Assembly: GCF_024323335.1 (NCBI RefSeq)
Contig: NC_066579.1
Location: 239,429,475-239,493,474, forward strand
Length of the DNA: 64,000 nt
Source of the DNA: Lathyrus oleraceus
Lineage: Eukaryota > Streptophyta > Magnoliopsida > Fabales > Fabaceae
Direction of reading: 5' to 3'
Position numbers and translations under genes: made by a program
Notes under the pieces: model-generated
Told to the model about the DNA's origin: nothing
Seen by the model: the letters and a program-made list of their open reading frames with translations, nothing else
Database searches by the model: none
In this document: piece after piece, positions 23,098 through 35,107 of the stretch
Layout: every line of letters starts with the position of its first letter
Numbering within the stretch: the stretch's first letter is position 1

Positions 23098-24528
23098 ATG
23101 GGAAGACAAAGAAGGAATACAAAGAAGTACAGCTTCAGACAACCCGATTTGAAAGAGTTAAGGAATCTGACATCCTATGTATTAGATCCCTTGGGTTTCA
23201 AGGCTCGCTTTGGGAAGCTTCTTCCTCTTCTGACTACTCAGGTGGATGAAGGGTTGATGAGTGTATTGGTGCAGTTTTATGATCCCTTGTACCGTTGCTT
23301 CACGTTTCTGGACTTCTAGCTTTTGCCTACCCTTGAGGAGTATGCTTATCTTGTGGGTATACCGATTCTGGATCAGTTGCCGTTCAGTGGCTTGGAGAGT
23401 ATTCCTACTTCTCGAGAGATAGCTGACATGTTGCATATAGATGAATCCCTGGTTGGTGCTCATATGACTACCAAAGATGGAATTCAAGGTCTCCCTTCTG
23501 AGTTCCTCATTGCTCAAGCTACTGTTTATGGGAAGGCCATGAGTGAGGATGCCTTTGAAGCCATATTTGTACTTCTCATCTATGGATTGGTATTGTTCCC
23601 CAACATCGACAAGTTTATGGATGTGAACGCTATTAGGATCTTCTCTGCTCTTAATCTCGTTCCGACTCTGTTGGGTGATACCTATTTCTCTTTGCATATG
23701 AGGAATGCAAAGGGTGGTGATGCTATTGTGTGTTGTTTGCCTCTGTTGTATAAGTGGTTTATTTCTCACTTACCTCAGACGATCGCCTTCAAGGAGAACA
23801 AGGGATGTCTACGGTGGTCCACGAGACTTATGTCTCTCACTAATGATGATATCTCTTGGTATAACCGTGTCTATGATGGTGTGCAGATTATTGACTCTTG
23901 TGGTGAATTCTCCAATGTGCCTCTTCTTGGTAAATGTGGTGGGATTAACTACAACCCTGTATTAGCACGTCATCAGCTTGGGTTCCCCCTAAAGGATAAA
24001 CCTAATAACATTCTGTTAGAGGGTGTGTTCTTTCAGGAGGGTAAAGATCCCCAAGGCTTGAAGGGCAAAATGGTTCGCGCTTGGCGCAAGGTTCATAAGA
24101 AAGGAAGGAAGGAGTTGGGTCCTAAGAATTGCATTGCTTTGGAGCCATACACTGCTTGGGTAAGGAAGATAGCATCTGAGTATCTCATGCCTTACGATTA
24201 TCCGAGACCTACACCTTTGGTTGTGGCTGGGCCTTCAACCCTCCCTAACCAAGGAGTAGAGGAGTTGAGAGACGAAGACCTATCACGTGCCTGGATCCGT
24301 GAAAGGGAAGAGTTGCTTCAGCAGATTAAGGAGAAGGATGCTTTGATAGAGTTCCTCGAGCATCAGGTTATTGATGATCCTAATGATGCATGGACTTCTC
24401 TACTTCCTCAGTCTTCCAAGTTTTGGAAAAGGAGGTATGATAGACTCGCTAAAGAGAAGGCAGATATGGAGGCAGCTTACGAGAGGGAGGTGAAGAGGCT
24501 TCGTGCAGCTTATCTTCCTGTGTCCTGA
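23098..24528 (+). pseudogene. B ORF1 (unknown function), one stop
   Basis: The best-preserved ORF1 in the window: a single frame of 476 codons with one internal stop, TAG at 23317-23319, where A has CAA. Basic start GRQRRNTKKYSFRQ; globular core of about 300 residues with DPLYRCFTF, LPTLEEYAYLVGIPILDQLPF and NAIRIFSALN; then a region with LALEPYT-like text; and a C-terminal, strongly charged coiled coil (REREELLQQIKEKDALIEFLEHQV; KRRYDRLAKEKADMEAAYEREVKRLRA). No catalytic motif, membrane segment or zinc finger is seen. ORF1 is specific to Ogre-type elements; its retention in B, which lacks PR and RT, may mean a role in cis. Function unknown. Confidence 0.85.
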
Positions 24529-24846
24529 GCTTCTAGGGATCCATAGGATGATTATTTTCCTTTTCTCTTGTATATGATTGATAATGCTGTACTTCTTTTC
24601 CCTGATATTATATGATGAGATATTTCCATATGTGATAAAAGGCTTAATATTTCCAAAATTTGCAAATAAAACCCTAAAGTTCCTTTGAAATGAAAACAAA
24701 TCATATGCACAAGCATTGCATGCATCATATGCATAAGCAGGTTTTGTTCCCGACCTCTGGTCCTGTGGTCTAACTCTGTGCTCTTCATTTATTTTGAAGA
24801 TAAGCTGACTCAGCGATACTACACTAGAGCCAACTCTTCCAGATTG
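24529..24846 (+). other. B spacer between ORF1 and gag
   Basis: Homologous to A 12150-12479. From 24800 the frame of gag is already open and encodes the conserved RYYTRANSSRL residues ahead of the first ATG (24847). TTTTGAAG ending at 24799 resembles a 3' splice site. Confidence 0.55.
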
Positions 24847-26887
24847 ATGGATCATCTAGAGCAAGAGAACCGTGAACTCAAGGAGGAAGTCGCCAGACTG
24901 AGTGCTTTGATGGAATCATTCCTGGCTGCCCAGAGCCAGTCTTCTCCAACACCTTCAACTCCTCCCCAGAGGACAGTCATCTCTGAGATTGTTTCCTCAA
25001 CTGTGCCTGCAGCCAGTGTGCATTTTGCTCCGACAGCTATGCCAGCTGGGTTTCCGTGGGGGATGCCTCCTAATTTCATGCCTGAGGGCCCTGCTCCAAC
25101 TTTTGTTTCTATACCGGCATCTAGCCCGGTCCTTGCTGTTCCTCCTCCTGTCGTGCATACCGTGCGTAGGGTAGACGACACCATCTATCATTTTGAGCCG
25201 TCTGAGGGCCCAAATGTTCATGAGAAGATGGATGCTATGAATGACCAATTTCTTGAGCTGCGCAAGGAATTGAAAACTCTTAGAGGAAGGGATCTGTTTG
25301 GCAAGTCTGCTGCCAAATTATGCTTGGTTCCCAATGTAAAGATTCCGGTGAAATTCAAGGTCCCTGACTTTTAAAAATACAAAGGGAATACTTGTCCTCT
25401 CAGCCACCTGGTCATGTATGCCAGGAAGATGTCAACTCAGACTGATAACGACCAGTTGCTCATCCACTACTTTCAGGACAGTTTGTCCGGTGCAGCTCTG
25501 CGTAGGTATATGGGGCTTGATAGTGCGAACATCCGTTCCTTCAACGACCTTGGCGAGGCCTTCGTCAAGCAATACAAATATAATATGGATATGGCTCCCG
25601 ATAGGGATCAGCTAAGGGCCATGTCCCAGAAGGACAAGGAAACATTCAAAGAGTATGCCCAGAGGTGGCGAGAGTTGGCAGCGCAGATTGTGCCTCCGCT
25701 GGAAGAGAAAGAAATGACCAAGATCTTTTTGAAGACCTTGAGTTCATTCTATTATGAGCGGATGATTGCTAGCGCTCCTTCTGACTTCACCGAGATGGTG
25801 AACATGGGGATGCGTTTAGAAGAAGGGGTTAGAGAAGGACGGCTAACCAAGGAAGAAGGCTCTTCTGCCAAATGATATGGGGCGTTTGCGAAGAAGAAAG
25901 ATGGAGAGGCACATGTTGTGACCTCCCATGTGAAACCTAGAAGACCATCTATGAGGAGGAAGACTGTGCGTCCCGCCGGTAACCAGCACCAGGTGGCTCA
26001 TATAGCACCTGTCTTCAGAGATAATCAGCAGTATCAACAACATAGCAACAATCAACAATAATCTCAGTAGTATCAACAACAACAACACCGTCCTCAACAG
26101 CAGGCCTACCAGCCACGCAACAGTAATCAAACCAGTACAAGTTATGAGAGGAAGAAGATCACTTTTGATCCGATTCCGATGACATACGCAGAACTGTATC
26201 CCTCTTTGATAGAGAGGAAGTTGATTACTCCGAGAGACCCACCAGCTGTACCTGCTAACCCTCAGTGGTGGTATAAGCCTGAATTGCATTGTGTATACCA
26301 CTCTGGTGCTCCCGACCATGACGTGGAGAATTGCTTTCCGTTGAAGACCAAGGTTCAGGACCTTTTGAGGTTTGGCATTTTGTGCTTTGAGGACGTAGGT
26401 CCTAATGTTAAGAAGAACCCATTGCCCAAGCATGGGAAGTCTGTCAACATGGTCCAGGGCTGCCCTGGCAAGTACAAAGTCAAATATGTTAGTCATATTC
26501 GACAATCTCTGGTTGAGTTGCATCGTTTGTTGTGTGATTACAGTCACTATGAGCACGATCATGATAGATGTCGAATTTGCTCTGTTAACAGATTGGGTTG
26601 TCGCCAGGTGCGTAAAGATCTTCAGGAAATGCTGGACGAAGGAGTCATTGAGATCCTTCAGAATAGGAATGTTGACGAAGATGAGTCTGAGGTCAACGTA
26701 ATTTCCCCAGTATTTCGGATACCTGAACCTATTATTATCAAGTACGATGGTAGCAAGCAGAAGGTTTCTCCTTCCATGATCATCAAGCCTGCCGGTCCTG
26801 TGCCGTATTCTTCGGAAAAGGCAATTCCCTTTCGTTACAACACTGTTGCTGTAGAAGATGGGAAAGAGATGCCTTTGCCGTCCTCCT
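24847..26887 (+). pseudogene. B gag, interrupted by solo LTR
   Basis: Same layout as A gag: coiled coil, Pro-rich linker, retrotransposon gag domain (about 25340-25790), Gln-rich stretch, knuckle at 26290-26334 reading CVYHSGAPDHDVENC. The Gly before the second His is Asp here, while A and C keep PGH. A His/Cys-rich stretch follows near 26525-26605. Internal stops: TAA 25372 (A has GAA), TGA 25873 (A has TGT), TAA 26059 and TAG 26068 in the Gln-rich stretch. All are in one frame. A solo LTR enters after CTCCT at 26887; the frame continues at 28275. Confidence 0.85.
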
Positions 26888-28269
26888 TGAAGGAGAATTG
26901 CGACCCAAAGCGCAGCGGAAATAAAAAAAATTCTCCTTTAGAGATCCTTACGAATGGTCATGATCAGTGATAGAATATTTACCTCTTTTGACGGTTGAAA
27001 CCTTTGGTGCAGATCTCTTGTGACAATCAAAACCTTTGATGCAAATCCACGAAGCGATCACGAACGTTGAACGATGACAACGTCTCTACTCAGTCCACAC
27101 GAACGGGTTCCTTCAATCTCAGTGCTAGCTGGTACGAATGAAGGCTTTGAGTGAGAGAGAGAGAGTGAGAAAGAAAACGAAAATAATGCAACCGCAAATT
27201 TTTGCTTCTGCACAAGGGTTCTATTTATAGAACCACTTGTGTGGGCTTCAAGCTAAAAGCCCACTTAAGTGTATTTTGGCCCATATCTTATAATATGCCC
27301 AAAATCACTTAAGCCCATGGTACCTTACCATATTTCGTATTCTACTCAAGTACACCGTACCTTACGATGTTCCATAACTCACTTAAGGGCACCGTACCTT
27401 ACGGTATTCCTTAGTTATCCTATCTCTCATCAATCCGTCCTTTGTGTGTGACCCTGTAGGTTTTCGCGGCGTTGGCAATCATGTATTTAACATAATAAAC
27501 AGTGAGCGGTATCTAGCAACACATCACTGCTACCCAAGACACGAAAATGTCATGTGATCTGACAAAACCTTCTGTGATAATACTTATGTGTATAATTACC
27601 CTTTTGCCCTTATGTCTATATTGAACACAAGGTATAGACCGTGTCATCCTTGTCTAGTTCAATATTGGGCCCATAGACATTTATCCTGTTACGCAGGATG
27701 GGCAAATTCCATCTAGGACACTCATGTCCCTCAGCATGCTTTGTGGAGTACCCATTAACTGTCTTTATGGTTATCCAGTTACGGACAACGTTGGATCAGC
27801 AATAAAGCACTCGACTCTACATCTAGGATCCATAGTGGTTTCAGGTCGAAGAGTGGAATACACTATTATCACCATGAGAATAACTTATGACACCTTGCAT
27901 AACTTTCTATATAGTATCCTCATAGTGGGTCAATCCGGTATAAATATTACTCCTAATATTCATACCTATGTTTAAGACTTGATAACTCTTTATCCATGAT
28001 CCATGAGATGTGATCATCAGTCTACAAACATAATAGTCTTAATGCTTTAATGTTATCCCACTTCACACTAAAGCTCGACTACGGATACTTTAAGAATAAT
28101 GTCCTTATGTTTAATGTGACCTCATGATTAAGTCATACTTGATACATTAAACAGACTAACTATTCTAGGGACTTTATTAAACAAACGTAATAAAGAAAAA
28201 GCCTTTTATTATTAATAAATAATTCGATACAAGTACCAAAAGTATTGGCCTCTAGGGCTTACACCAACA
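26888..28269 (-). repeat. Solo LTR in B gag (1382 bp)
   Basis: The ends are TGAAGGAGAA ... ACACCAACA, with a perfect 5-bp target-site duplication CTCCT at 26883-26887 and 28270-28274. Removal with one CTCCT restores the gag frame. Read on the minus strand it starts TGTTGGTGTAAGCCC, a common type of legume LTR start, probably Ty1/copia; the orientation and family are inferred. No internal coding region is present. Confidence 0.87.
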
Positions 28270-28274
28270 CTCCT

Positions 28275-29371
28275 CTGTTGTGAATATTTCTGATGTAAGT
28301 GGTTTGACCCGTAGCGGTTGTGTGTTTTCAGCACCTCCGAAGCCTCAGGCTAAAGCTGACTTTGTTGAGCGCCCGATTGGGAATGCTGTGAGCACCCCGA
28401 ATCCGACACCTGTTGTTAAATCCTCCTCTGTACAAAAATCTCCTACTTCTGTTGGCCCTAGTGGCAATGTGAAAGAAGACTGTTCCAGATGGAGTATGGT
28501 ATTCGATGGCGCTGTAAATCAATACAGAAATGGTATTGGGGCAGTAATCATTACTCCTCAGGGCACACATATTCCTTTTACAGCAAGGCTAACTTTCAAA
28601 TGCACGAATAATATGGCTGAGTATGAGGCCTGCATTATGGGATTGGAAGAATGCATTGATCTAAGGATCAAGCATCTTGATGTTTATGGTGATTCGGCCC
28701 TCGTTGTCAATCAGATCAAGGGTGAATGGGAAACGAATCAGCCTGGTCTTATTTCATACAGAGATTATGCGAGGAGGATTTCAACGTTCTTTACTGAGGT
28801 TGACTTTCATCATATTCCTCGAGATGATAATCGGATGGCGGATGCTCTTGCTACGCTTTCTTCCATGATTGTGGTTAAATATTGGAATGAAGTTCCCAAT
28901 ATCATCGTGATGCGCTTGGATAGACCAGCTCATGTATTTGCAGTTGAAGAAGTAAAAGATGATAAGCCATGGTATTATGACATCAAATGTTTCCTCCAGA
29001 ACCAGGTTTACCCGCCTGGGGCATCTGTGAAAGATAGGAAGACTTTGAGGAGATTGTCAGGTAGTTTCTACCTCAATGGCGAAGTGCTTTATAAGAGAAA
29101 TTTTGACATGGTTCTGCTCAGATGCGTGGATAGACACGAAGCAGACCTGTTGATGACTGAGGTCCATGAGGGTTCATTTGGTACTCATTCCAATGGATAT
29201 GCCATGGCTAGAAAGATGATGAGAGCAGGCTACTATTGGCTGACAATGGAGTCTGACTGCTGCAAATATGTGAAGAAATGTCATAAGTGTCTGATTTATG
29301 CGGATAAGATTCATATTCCTCTGACACTTCTGAATGTGATTTCATCACCATGGCCTTTCTCCATGTGGTGA
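28275..29371 (+). pseudogene. B gag linker fused to archaeal RNase H and INT N-terminus
   Basis: Continues the gag frame (SGLTRSGCVFSAPP) to about 28480, then passes in frame into the archaeal-type RNase H at RWSMVFDGA. The protease, RT and gypsy RNase H are absent (about 3 kb relative to A). All four acidic residues of aRH are visible: FDGA (about 28504), AEYEA, GDS, and ADALA near 28836. The INT HHCC zinc finger follows (VHEGSFGTHS ... CHKC, about 29160-29290). The stop TGA at 29369-29371 replaces a Gly codon present in A and C. RNase H removes RNA from the RNA/DNA hybrid; without RT the product could not act alone. Confidence 0.85.
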
Positions 29372-30217
29372 ATTGACATGATTGGAATGATTGAGCCGAA
29401 AGCGTCCAATGGACACAGGTTTGTTCTCGTAGCAATTGATTACTTCACGAAGTGGGTTGAAGCTGCGTCATATGCAAGTGTGACCAGGCAGGTGGTTGTG
29501 AAGTTTATCAAGAATCAACTCATATGCCGTTATGGTGTGCCAGATAAGATCATTACTGATAATGGATCTAATTTGAAAAACAAGATGATGGAAGAGTTGT
29601 GTAGCGAGTTCAAGATTGCACACCATAATTCTTCTCCTTATAGACCCAAGATGAATGGGGCTGTTGAAGCTGCTAATATGAATATCAAGAAAATCGTCCA
29701 GAAGATGGTTGTTACGTACAAAGATTGGCATGAGATGCTGCCATTTGCTTTGCATGGATATCGTACATCTGTCCGCACTTCAACAGGGGCAACCCATTTT
29801 TCTCTTGTTTATGGCATGGAGGCCGTACTCCCAGTAGAGGTGGAGATCCCATCAATGAGAGTCTTGATGGAGGCCAAGTTGACTGATGCTGAATGGATTC
29901 AGAGTCGTTATGACCAACTGAATTTGATAGAAGAGAAGAGATTGACTGCCATGTGTCATGGTCAGTTATATCAGCAGAGAATGAAGAAAGCTTTTGATAA
30001 GAAGGTCAAGCCTCGTGTGTTTCGAGAAGGTGACCTTGTGCTCAAGAAAGTCTTGTCATTCGCGCCCGATTCCAGGGGCAAGTGGACTCCAAACTATGAA
30101 GGTCCATATGTTGTTAAGAGAGCCTTTTCAGGCGGTGCTTTGATACTTACAACTATGGATGAGGAGGATTTCACTCGTCCTGTGAATTCAGATGCAGTCA
30201 AGAAATACTTCGCCTAA
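29372..30217 (+). pseudogene. B integrase catalytic core and C-terminus
   Basis: Same frame as the preceding part, separated by one stop codon. The DDE triad is complete: Asp 29438 (IDYFTKW), Asp 29558 (TDNGSN), Glu 29666 (GAVEAA), with 35 residues between the last two. The C-terminus ends in VKKYFA with stop TAA 30215-30217, as in the other copies. Intact from 29372 on, but there is no start codon of its own beyond the ATG at 29378. Confidence 0.88.
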
Positions 30218-30238
30218 AAATAAAAACAGAATGGCTCG

Positions 30239-30396
30239 CTAAGTTGAAAACTCGAAAAGGCGGCTTAGGCAAAAATGAGCATCTCGGTGGATTGAAAACC
30301 CGAAAGGGAGATCCAGGCAAAAGTTAGAGACATAAAAATGAATATACGCATCCCGCTAGATTGAGTACCTCATCCTGGGGCAGTCTAGGAAAAAAT
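30239..30396 (+). other. B 3' UTR stem-loop array
   Basis: Three inverted repeats after the INT stop: CTAAG 30239-30243 with CTTAG 30264-30268; TGGAT 30288-30292 with ATCCA 30311-30315; CTAGATTG 30356-30363 with CAGTCTAG 30381-30388 (one G-T pair). The second loop contains CCCGAAAGGG. Spacers are GGCAAAAATGAG and GGAAAAAATTAGGG. Counterparts are in Z, C and A. Confidence 0.72.
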
Positions 30397-31036
30397 TAGG
30401 GATTTGGCAAGTAACTGCATCCTGACAAGACTGTGTTCTACAACTGTCATCCGTCAGAGATTCTTGTTCATTCGTCGTCAACTAAAGCTTCGAATACATC
30501 GAACTCGGAATAGGTGGAGAAATGGTCATTATGTTCAATGTAGCCCTTTTCCAATATATATCACCAATTTCAAACTTGTAAAAGATTTATGGAGTCTTGC
30601 CATTTGCAGGCTACCATTCCAACAAATAAAGCTGAGCTTTTATCCAATTATTTACACTCTTATTTGTTTCTATTCAACAAATGTTTTGCATGTTTTAATT
30701 GAAAAGAAATATCATTGTTTCAAATAAATAAATTTTTCACAATTTTTTTTAAACAAAGTGAACATTCACAATGATGAAAGGATACTTAAAGAATCCTCAG
30801 TGCTCTCCCAAGGGTGGCATGATTTCCAACAGGGTAAGACATTTGTTCATATTCCTGGCATGACTGTATCCTCTTTCTCCAGAATATTTTGTCGTGATTT
30901 ATCTCCCGAGCATAGTGCTTGTTGAGGTTATTCACCTCCCCTCCCTTCAGCAGAGCAGTGGTTTTCCCTCCTCAGCAGATGTGTTTTCTTTGGAAGGTTC
31001 GGTATTTGGTGGTTGATCCCCATAATTCCTTCACTT

Positions 31037-31228
31037 CCTCGGATAGTTCATCCCCAACGGAGTTGTTGGTGTGTTGGATCTTATCTATGATGATGTTTTC
31101 TTCCTCAGATAGATCCCCAGCGGAGTTGTTGGTGTGTTGGATCTTATCTATGATGATGTTATCTTCCTCAGATAGATCCCCAACGGAGTTGTTGGTGTGT
31201 TGGATCTTATCTATGATGGTGTTATCCC
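31037..31228 (+). repeat. 63-bp tandem repeat, three units
   Basis: Units begin at about 31037, 31103 and 31166 (CCTC(A/G)GATAG) and contain GGAGTTGTTGGTGTGTTGG and ATCTTATCTATGATG. The 63-bp spacing keeps a frame open, which explains a spurious repetitive ORF. Confidence 0.85.
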
Positions 31229-32185
31229 CTGCAGAGATATTGTTGTTTCCTGGCATATCTAATCCCCAGTAGAGTTGCGTGTGTGGCAGATTCTACTTGT
31301 GCGATCTTTTCTCCTCAGCAGGTGCGAGTTCCTTGGTGAGTTTGGTACTTGGTGTTGGATCACCAGATTCCCCTTATCTCCCTCAGATGGATTTCCCAGT
31401 AGAGTTGCTTTTGTGGCAGTTTTTGCCTGTGCAATGATCGTTGTTCCTCAGCTGAGATTGATGATTCATCCCCCAGAGATCTTGTGATTTCCTGGTATCT
31501 CTGATTCCCCGGCAAGGTCTTTGCTTCCTGGCATCTCGGATCTCCAGCAGATTGGATATTCTCCGGTGATCCTGGCTTTCTCTCTTGAGATGTAGTAGCG
31601 GGTGGTTTATTCCTGGACCTGTGTGTGTTAGATATGTCTGTTTGTCAGCATTCATCAAACATAAATCACGCATATACATGCATAATTATAACATCCAGAT
31701 ATTCATGTTACATTCTTTGCCATATATCGTTGTTTGTTGTCTCCTGCTATTTGGTGGTATATCTCCCCAAGAAGATGTCGGTGTCTGATCCCTCCATATA
31801 GAGTCAGCCCCTTAAGCAGAAAGTGTTTATCTTTCCTGCCATTTCCCCACTGAGTTATATCCTCGTGGATGACGGTTGTTTCCGTTTCCTCCCAACACAT
31901 ATATTGGGATGGGTTCCCCTATTGAGTTATATCCTCATTAGGATGAGTCTTGATTCAGTTGCCTTTTTGGTTTGATCCTAAATTGGTCTCTTATGACTAT
32001 CTTTGGTGTTTCCCTATGGTAAATGAATGATTGCTCAGTAATAAGTAATTATTCACCTTATCCTCAGCAGAGTTTGTGGTTTTCTACCTTTATACCGGTA
32101 GTTGTAAATCCTACTTTCTTCCCTTAGCGGAGTTCGTGGTTGTCTACCCAGTAACCGGTAGTTGTAAACCCGTGTTCCTCCCTTC

Positions 32186-33033
32186 GCAGAGTTAACCATT
32201 GTTGTTCATCCTAGTTGATGACGATTACTCTTTTGTGGTTTCCTACCCAGTAACCGGTAGGTGTAATTCCCTCCTTGTTGGTTATCTTCATCCAGTATTC
32301 GATGTTGATTTTCCCTCTTTTTTCCTAGATAATTGCCTTGTGCTCGCAATTTATCCCCGGCGAGTCATCTTTCGTCTACCCTGTTGTTGTTGGTAACGAT
32401 TGTTTCTCTCCTGAATTGGTCATCATTATATACCTAGTTTTGGTATCCCGATGCCTTTTCCCTTTTCGGTTGATTTATCCTTTATTAACCCAGTAGCCGG
32501 TTATGGATAATCTTCCATGCGAGTATACTATCTACGTTCTGACGGTAATAGATAGTATATCTCATGCACTCTTCGGTCGAAGCTTTTATTCTTCCCCAGT
32601 TGAGTAGGTTTTTCCCATTTACAGAGTTAACCCTTGTGGTTCATCCTAGTTGATGACGGTTACTCTTCCGTGGTTTTCTACCCAGTATCCGGTAGATGTA
32701 ATCCCCTCTTTGACGGTTATCATTATCCAGTATTCGGTATTGATATTCCCTCATTCTTTCGGATAATTGCTCTGATTAAGCAATTTATCCCCAGCGGGTC
32801 CTCTTTCATTTACCGTTTGTCGGTGATGTTTGTTATTCCCCTTTTTTTGAGCATATCTCCCAGTAACCGGTGATATGTCTCCTGGATCGTTGCCTTTGTC
32901 AATGTATCCCCAGTGAGTCAGCTCTCATTTATCCTTTGTTGATAATGATTGTTTCTCCCTTTGATTGGTCATCATTATATAACTAGTTTTGGTGTCCCGA
33001 TGCCTTTCTTTTTCGGTTGATTTATCCTTTATT
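32186..33033 (+). repeat. Direct duplication in B 3' UTR (about 0.44-0.55 kb units)
   Basis: TTCATCCTAGTTGATGACG occurs at 32203 and 32640, and TTGATTTATCCTTTATT at 32469 and 33017. The text after 32486 (ACCCAGTAGCCGGTTATGG) reappears at 35108 beyond the 2-kb insert, so the second unit is split by that insert. Confidence 0.75.
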
Positions 33034-35100
33034 GTTGATTCCTTAGGATTGGCATTAATTTTAGAAAACAAATAATGTAATCATCTCTGTTGTTTTAATA
33101 TGTTGGGTTGAAGAAATTCAACATCTGGACCAACATGTCATGTATGATGTCACGACATCAGGTCTGTGACATCGCACATGTGTAGGAAACTGAATTAATT
33201 AATTCAGTATATGTCATGGGATCAGCAAGGATATCTGGTGAATATCCTAACTCCCTTGTGGAGGTCTTGAAGACTAAATCAGAATATATATAGGCTCTAA
33301 ATATGGAGATATATATGGAGAGAATTTAGGAACTTGAAGACCTTGTTTGTAGCAGAATTTTTCTGCTGAAGTTGCAACAGCAAGAACAAGTCTGCTGCAA
33401 TTTTCTGAAGGCCCAAATCCAGTTGGGTGATTAGGTTATAAATAGCTGATTGTAATCTAGTATTTGTAAGCCTCTTAGAATGAATTTTTAGGGGTGTGTG
33501 TAAGGTAAACCTCCCAATCTGTGGGAAGGTTACCATGTGTTTCTCAGTGGTAAACCTGAGAGTGTTTGTAACTCGAAGCCTGTAGGCAAGAGTGATTTTG
33601 TTCTTGAATGAAGCTGTGAAGCAAGTTCAAGGTGTGGTAACATTACATTGTATTTGTAGTGATAGGAATGGAAACTGGAGGTTTCTATCTAGGAGTTCCT
33701 AGGTATAGATTGCATTGGGTAGGGATTAAGTGAGGAGTTGTAAACGGGTGAGTTTAACTCTGAATTGATACTGCTAATAGTGGATCTTCTTCCTGGCTTG
33801 GTAGCCCCCAGATGTAGGTCATGTTGGACTGAACTGGGTTAACAATTTCCTGTGTTTGTTTTCCTTCTGTATGATATAATCATGTCTGCCATAACTAAGC
33901 ATGTATTCCAGTCTGTTCATCAAGATAATAGCAGACCTGATACATAGCCCTCTGTTGGAATGTCAATCAGAATGTTTTGACATTCATCAACAACAGCACA
34001 TACTGTTTAATAAGCTGATGATTTCAGTTCAGTATGTAGTGAAGTCTGGAGTTCAAAAGCACAACAGACCTGGCCAAAAGATCATTGTGAAACTGTCAAA
34101 CTGGATGTCTTGACAGTTCTTCCAGTAAGCTGATACTGAAGTAGAGACTGGTTGGTCTTTTACAGTACAGCAAATTTAGCACAATCTGTTTTCAGAAACC
34201 AAGCAGACTTAGCATATGGTTCTGGACTTGGATGTCAAACGGAATGTTGTGACATTCACTCTTGACTGCATATGCTAAATTGTTGGATGGTTAGTTTTTC
34301 TGTTTCAGGATTTTTCTCAGGCTATTCTTCAGGAATCAACCAGCTGATCTAAAATCTAGGAAACTAACAACTAAGCTTCGATTAATGAACCTGGCAAATA
34401 ATCTATTTGTTAGCTCCTTAATAAGTGGAGATTAGTTTAACTTGTTACAACCTTTAATTTAGGAAACACAAGTACATGACCAACAAACTGGAACAATGTA
34501 ACAGATAATGTCCAAAACAGGATTGAGACATCTTGCAGATATCTGTGTAGGAAAACAACATAAGTGAATGATAAGGTGCACATAACTAGGTGTCCCTCCA
34601 TTCTAGGATGACATAGAAGGAGAGGTCGTGACACTGTGAAAAGGTGCACAGTAGTACAGAGTGTAATAACTGTCTTGCTGTAATAGGTACAATGTTAGAT
34701 CAGATGTCATAACTTGGAGTAGAACATCTGAATACTGACTACACCAAACAAATAAACAACACACTGGACAAAACATCCCAATTTGGGAATGCTCTTCATC
34801 TCCGTCATTGGCTCCACCACCACAAACACCAAAGTTGGTGTACATGGGGAAGAAGAGGGACAATACTCAGTTGTACCAGAACCCTTCCCCTCAACCGGAG
34901 AGCTTCCAGAAGAATATGTAATGCTGAGTACATAGACAATGTAACTCAGATCACAAGGCACAACTGTCTTCTTAACTCAGATCACAAGACACAAGTGGAA
35001 ACCCCAGTTGGTGGATTTTGTGCCTGATGCCAACGTCTGTTTGCTGCCACATCCACAGTTGGCTTGCTTCTGGTACATTCTCAACCCCAGGACTATATTT
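33034..35100. mobile_element. 2.07-kb insert in B 3' UTR, possible Ty1/copia LTR
   Basis: It interrupts a duplicated unit and is flanked by the 7-bp direct repeat CTTTATT (33027-33033 and 35101-35107). There are no convincing TG...CA ends, poly(A) or long ORF. The stretch 33101-33870, with TTGAAGAAATTCAA and ACTGGGTTAACAA, resembles LTRs of legume SIRE/Maximus-type Ty1/copia elements as I remember them; this is a weak identification. It could be a decayed or truncated solo LTR. Confidence 0.5.
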
Positions 35101-35107
35101 CTTTATT

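Larger units (their letters stand above)
30397..33033 (+). other. B 3' UTR, first part, repeat-rich
   Basis: No conserved ORF. It is full of degenerate short motifs of the types CCCCAG(C/T)(G/A)GAGTT and CCCAGTAACCGGTAG. It contains a 63-bp tandem repeat (31037-31228) and the first copy plus part of the second copy of a duplication of roughly 440-550 bp. Such variable tandem-repeat 3' UTRs are known from Ogre elements. Confidence 0.6.

Noticed and set aside
30972..31256. Repetitive ORFs on both strands over the 63-bp repeat
   Set aside because: A 63-bp unit is a multiple of three and keeps frames open by chance; 3' UTR context.
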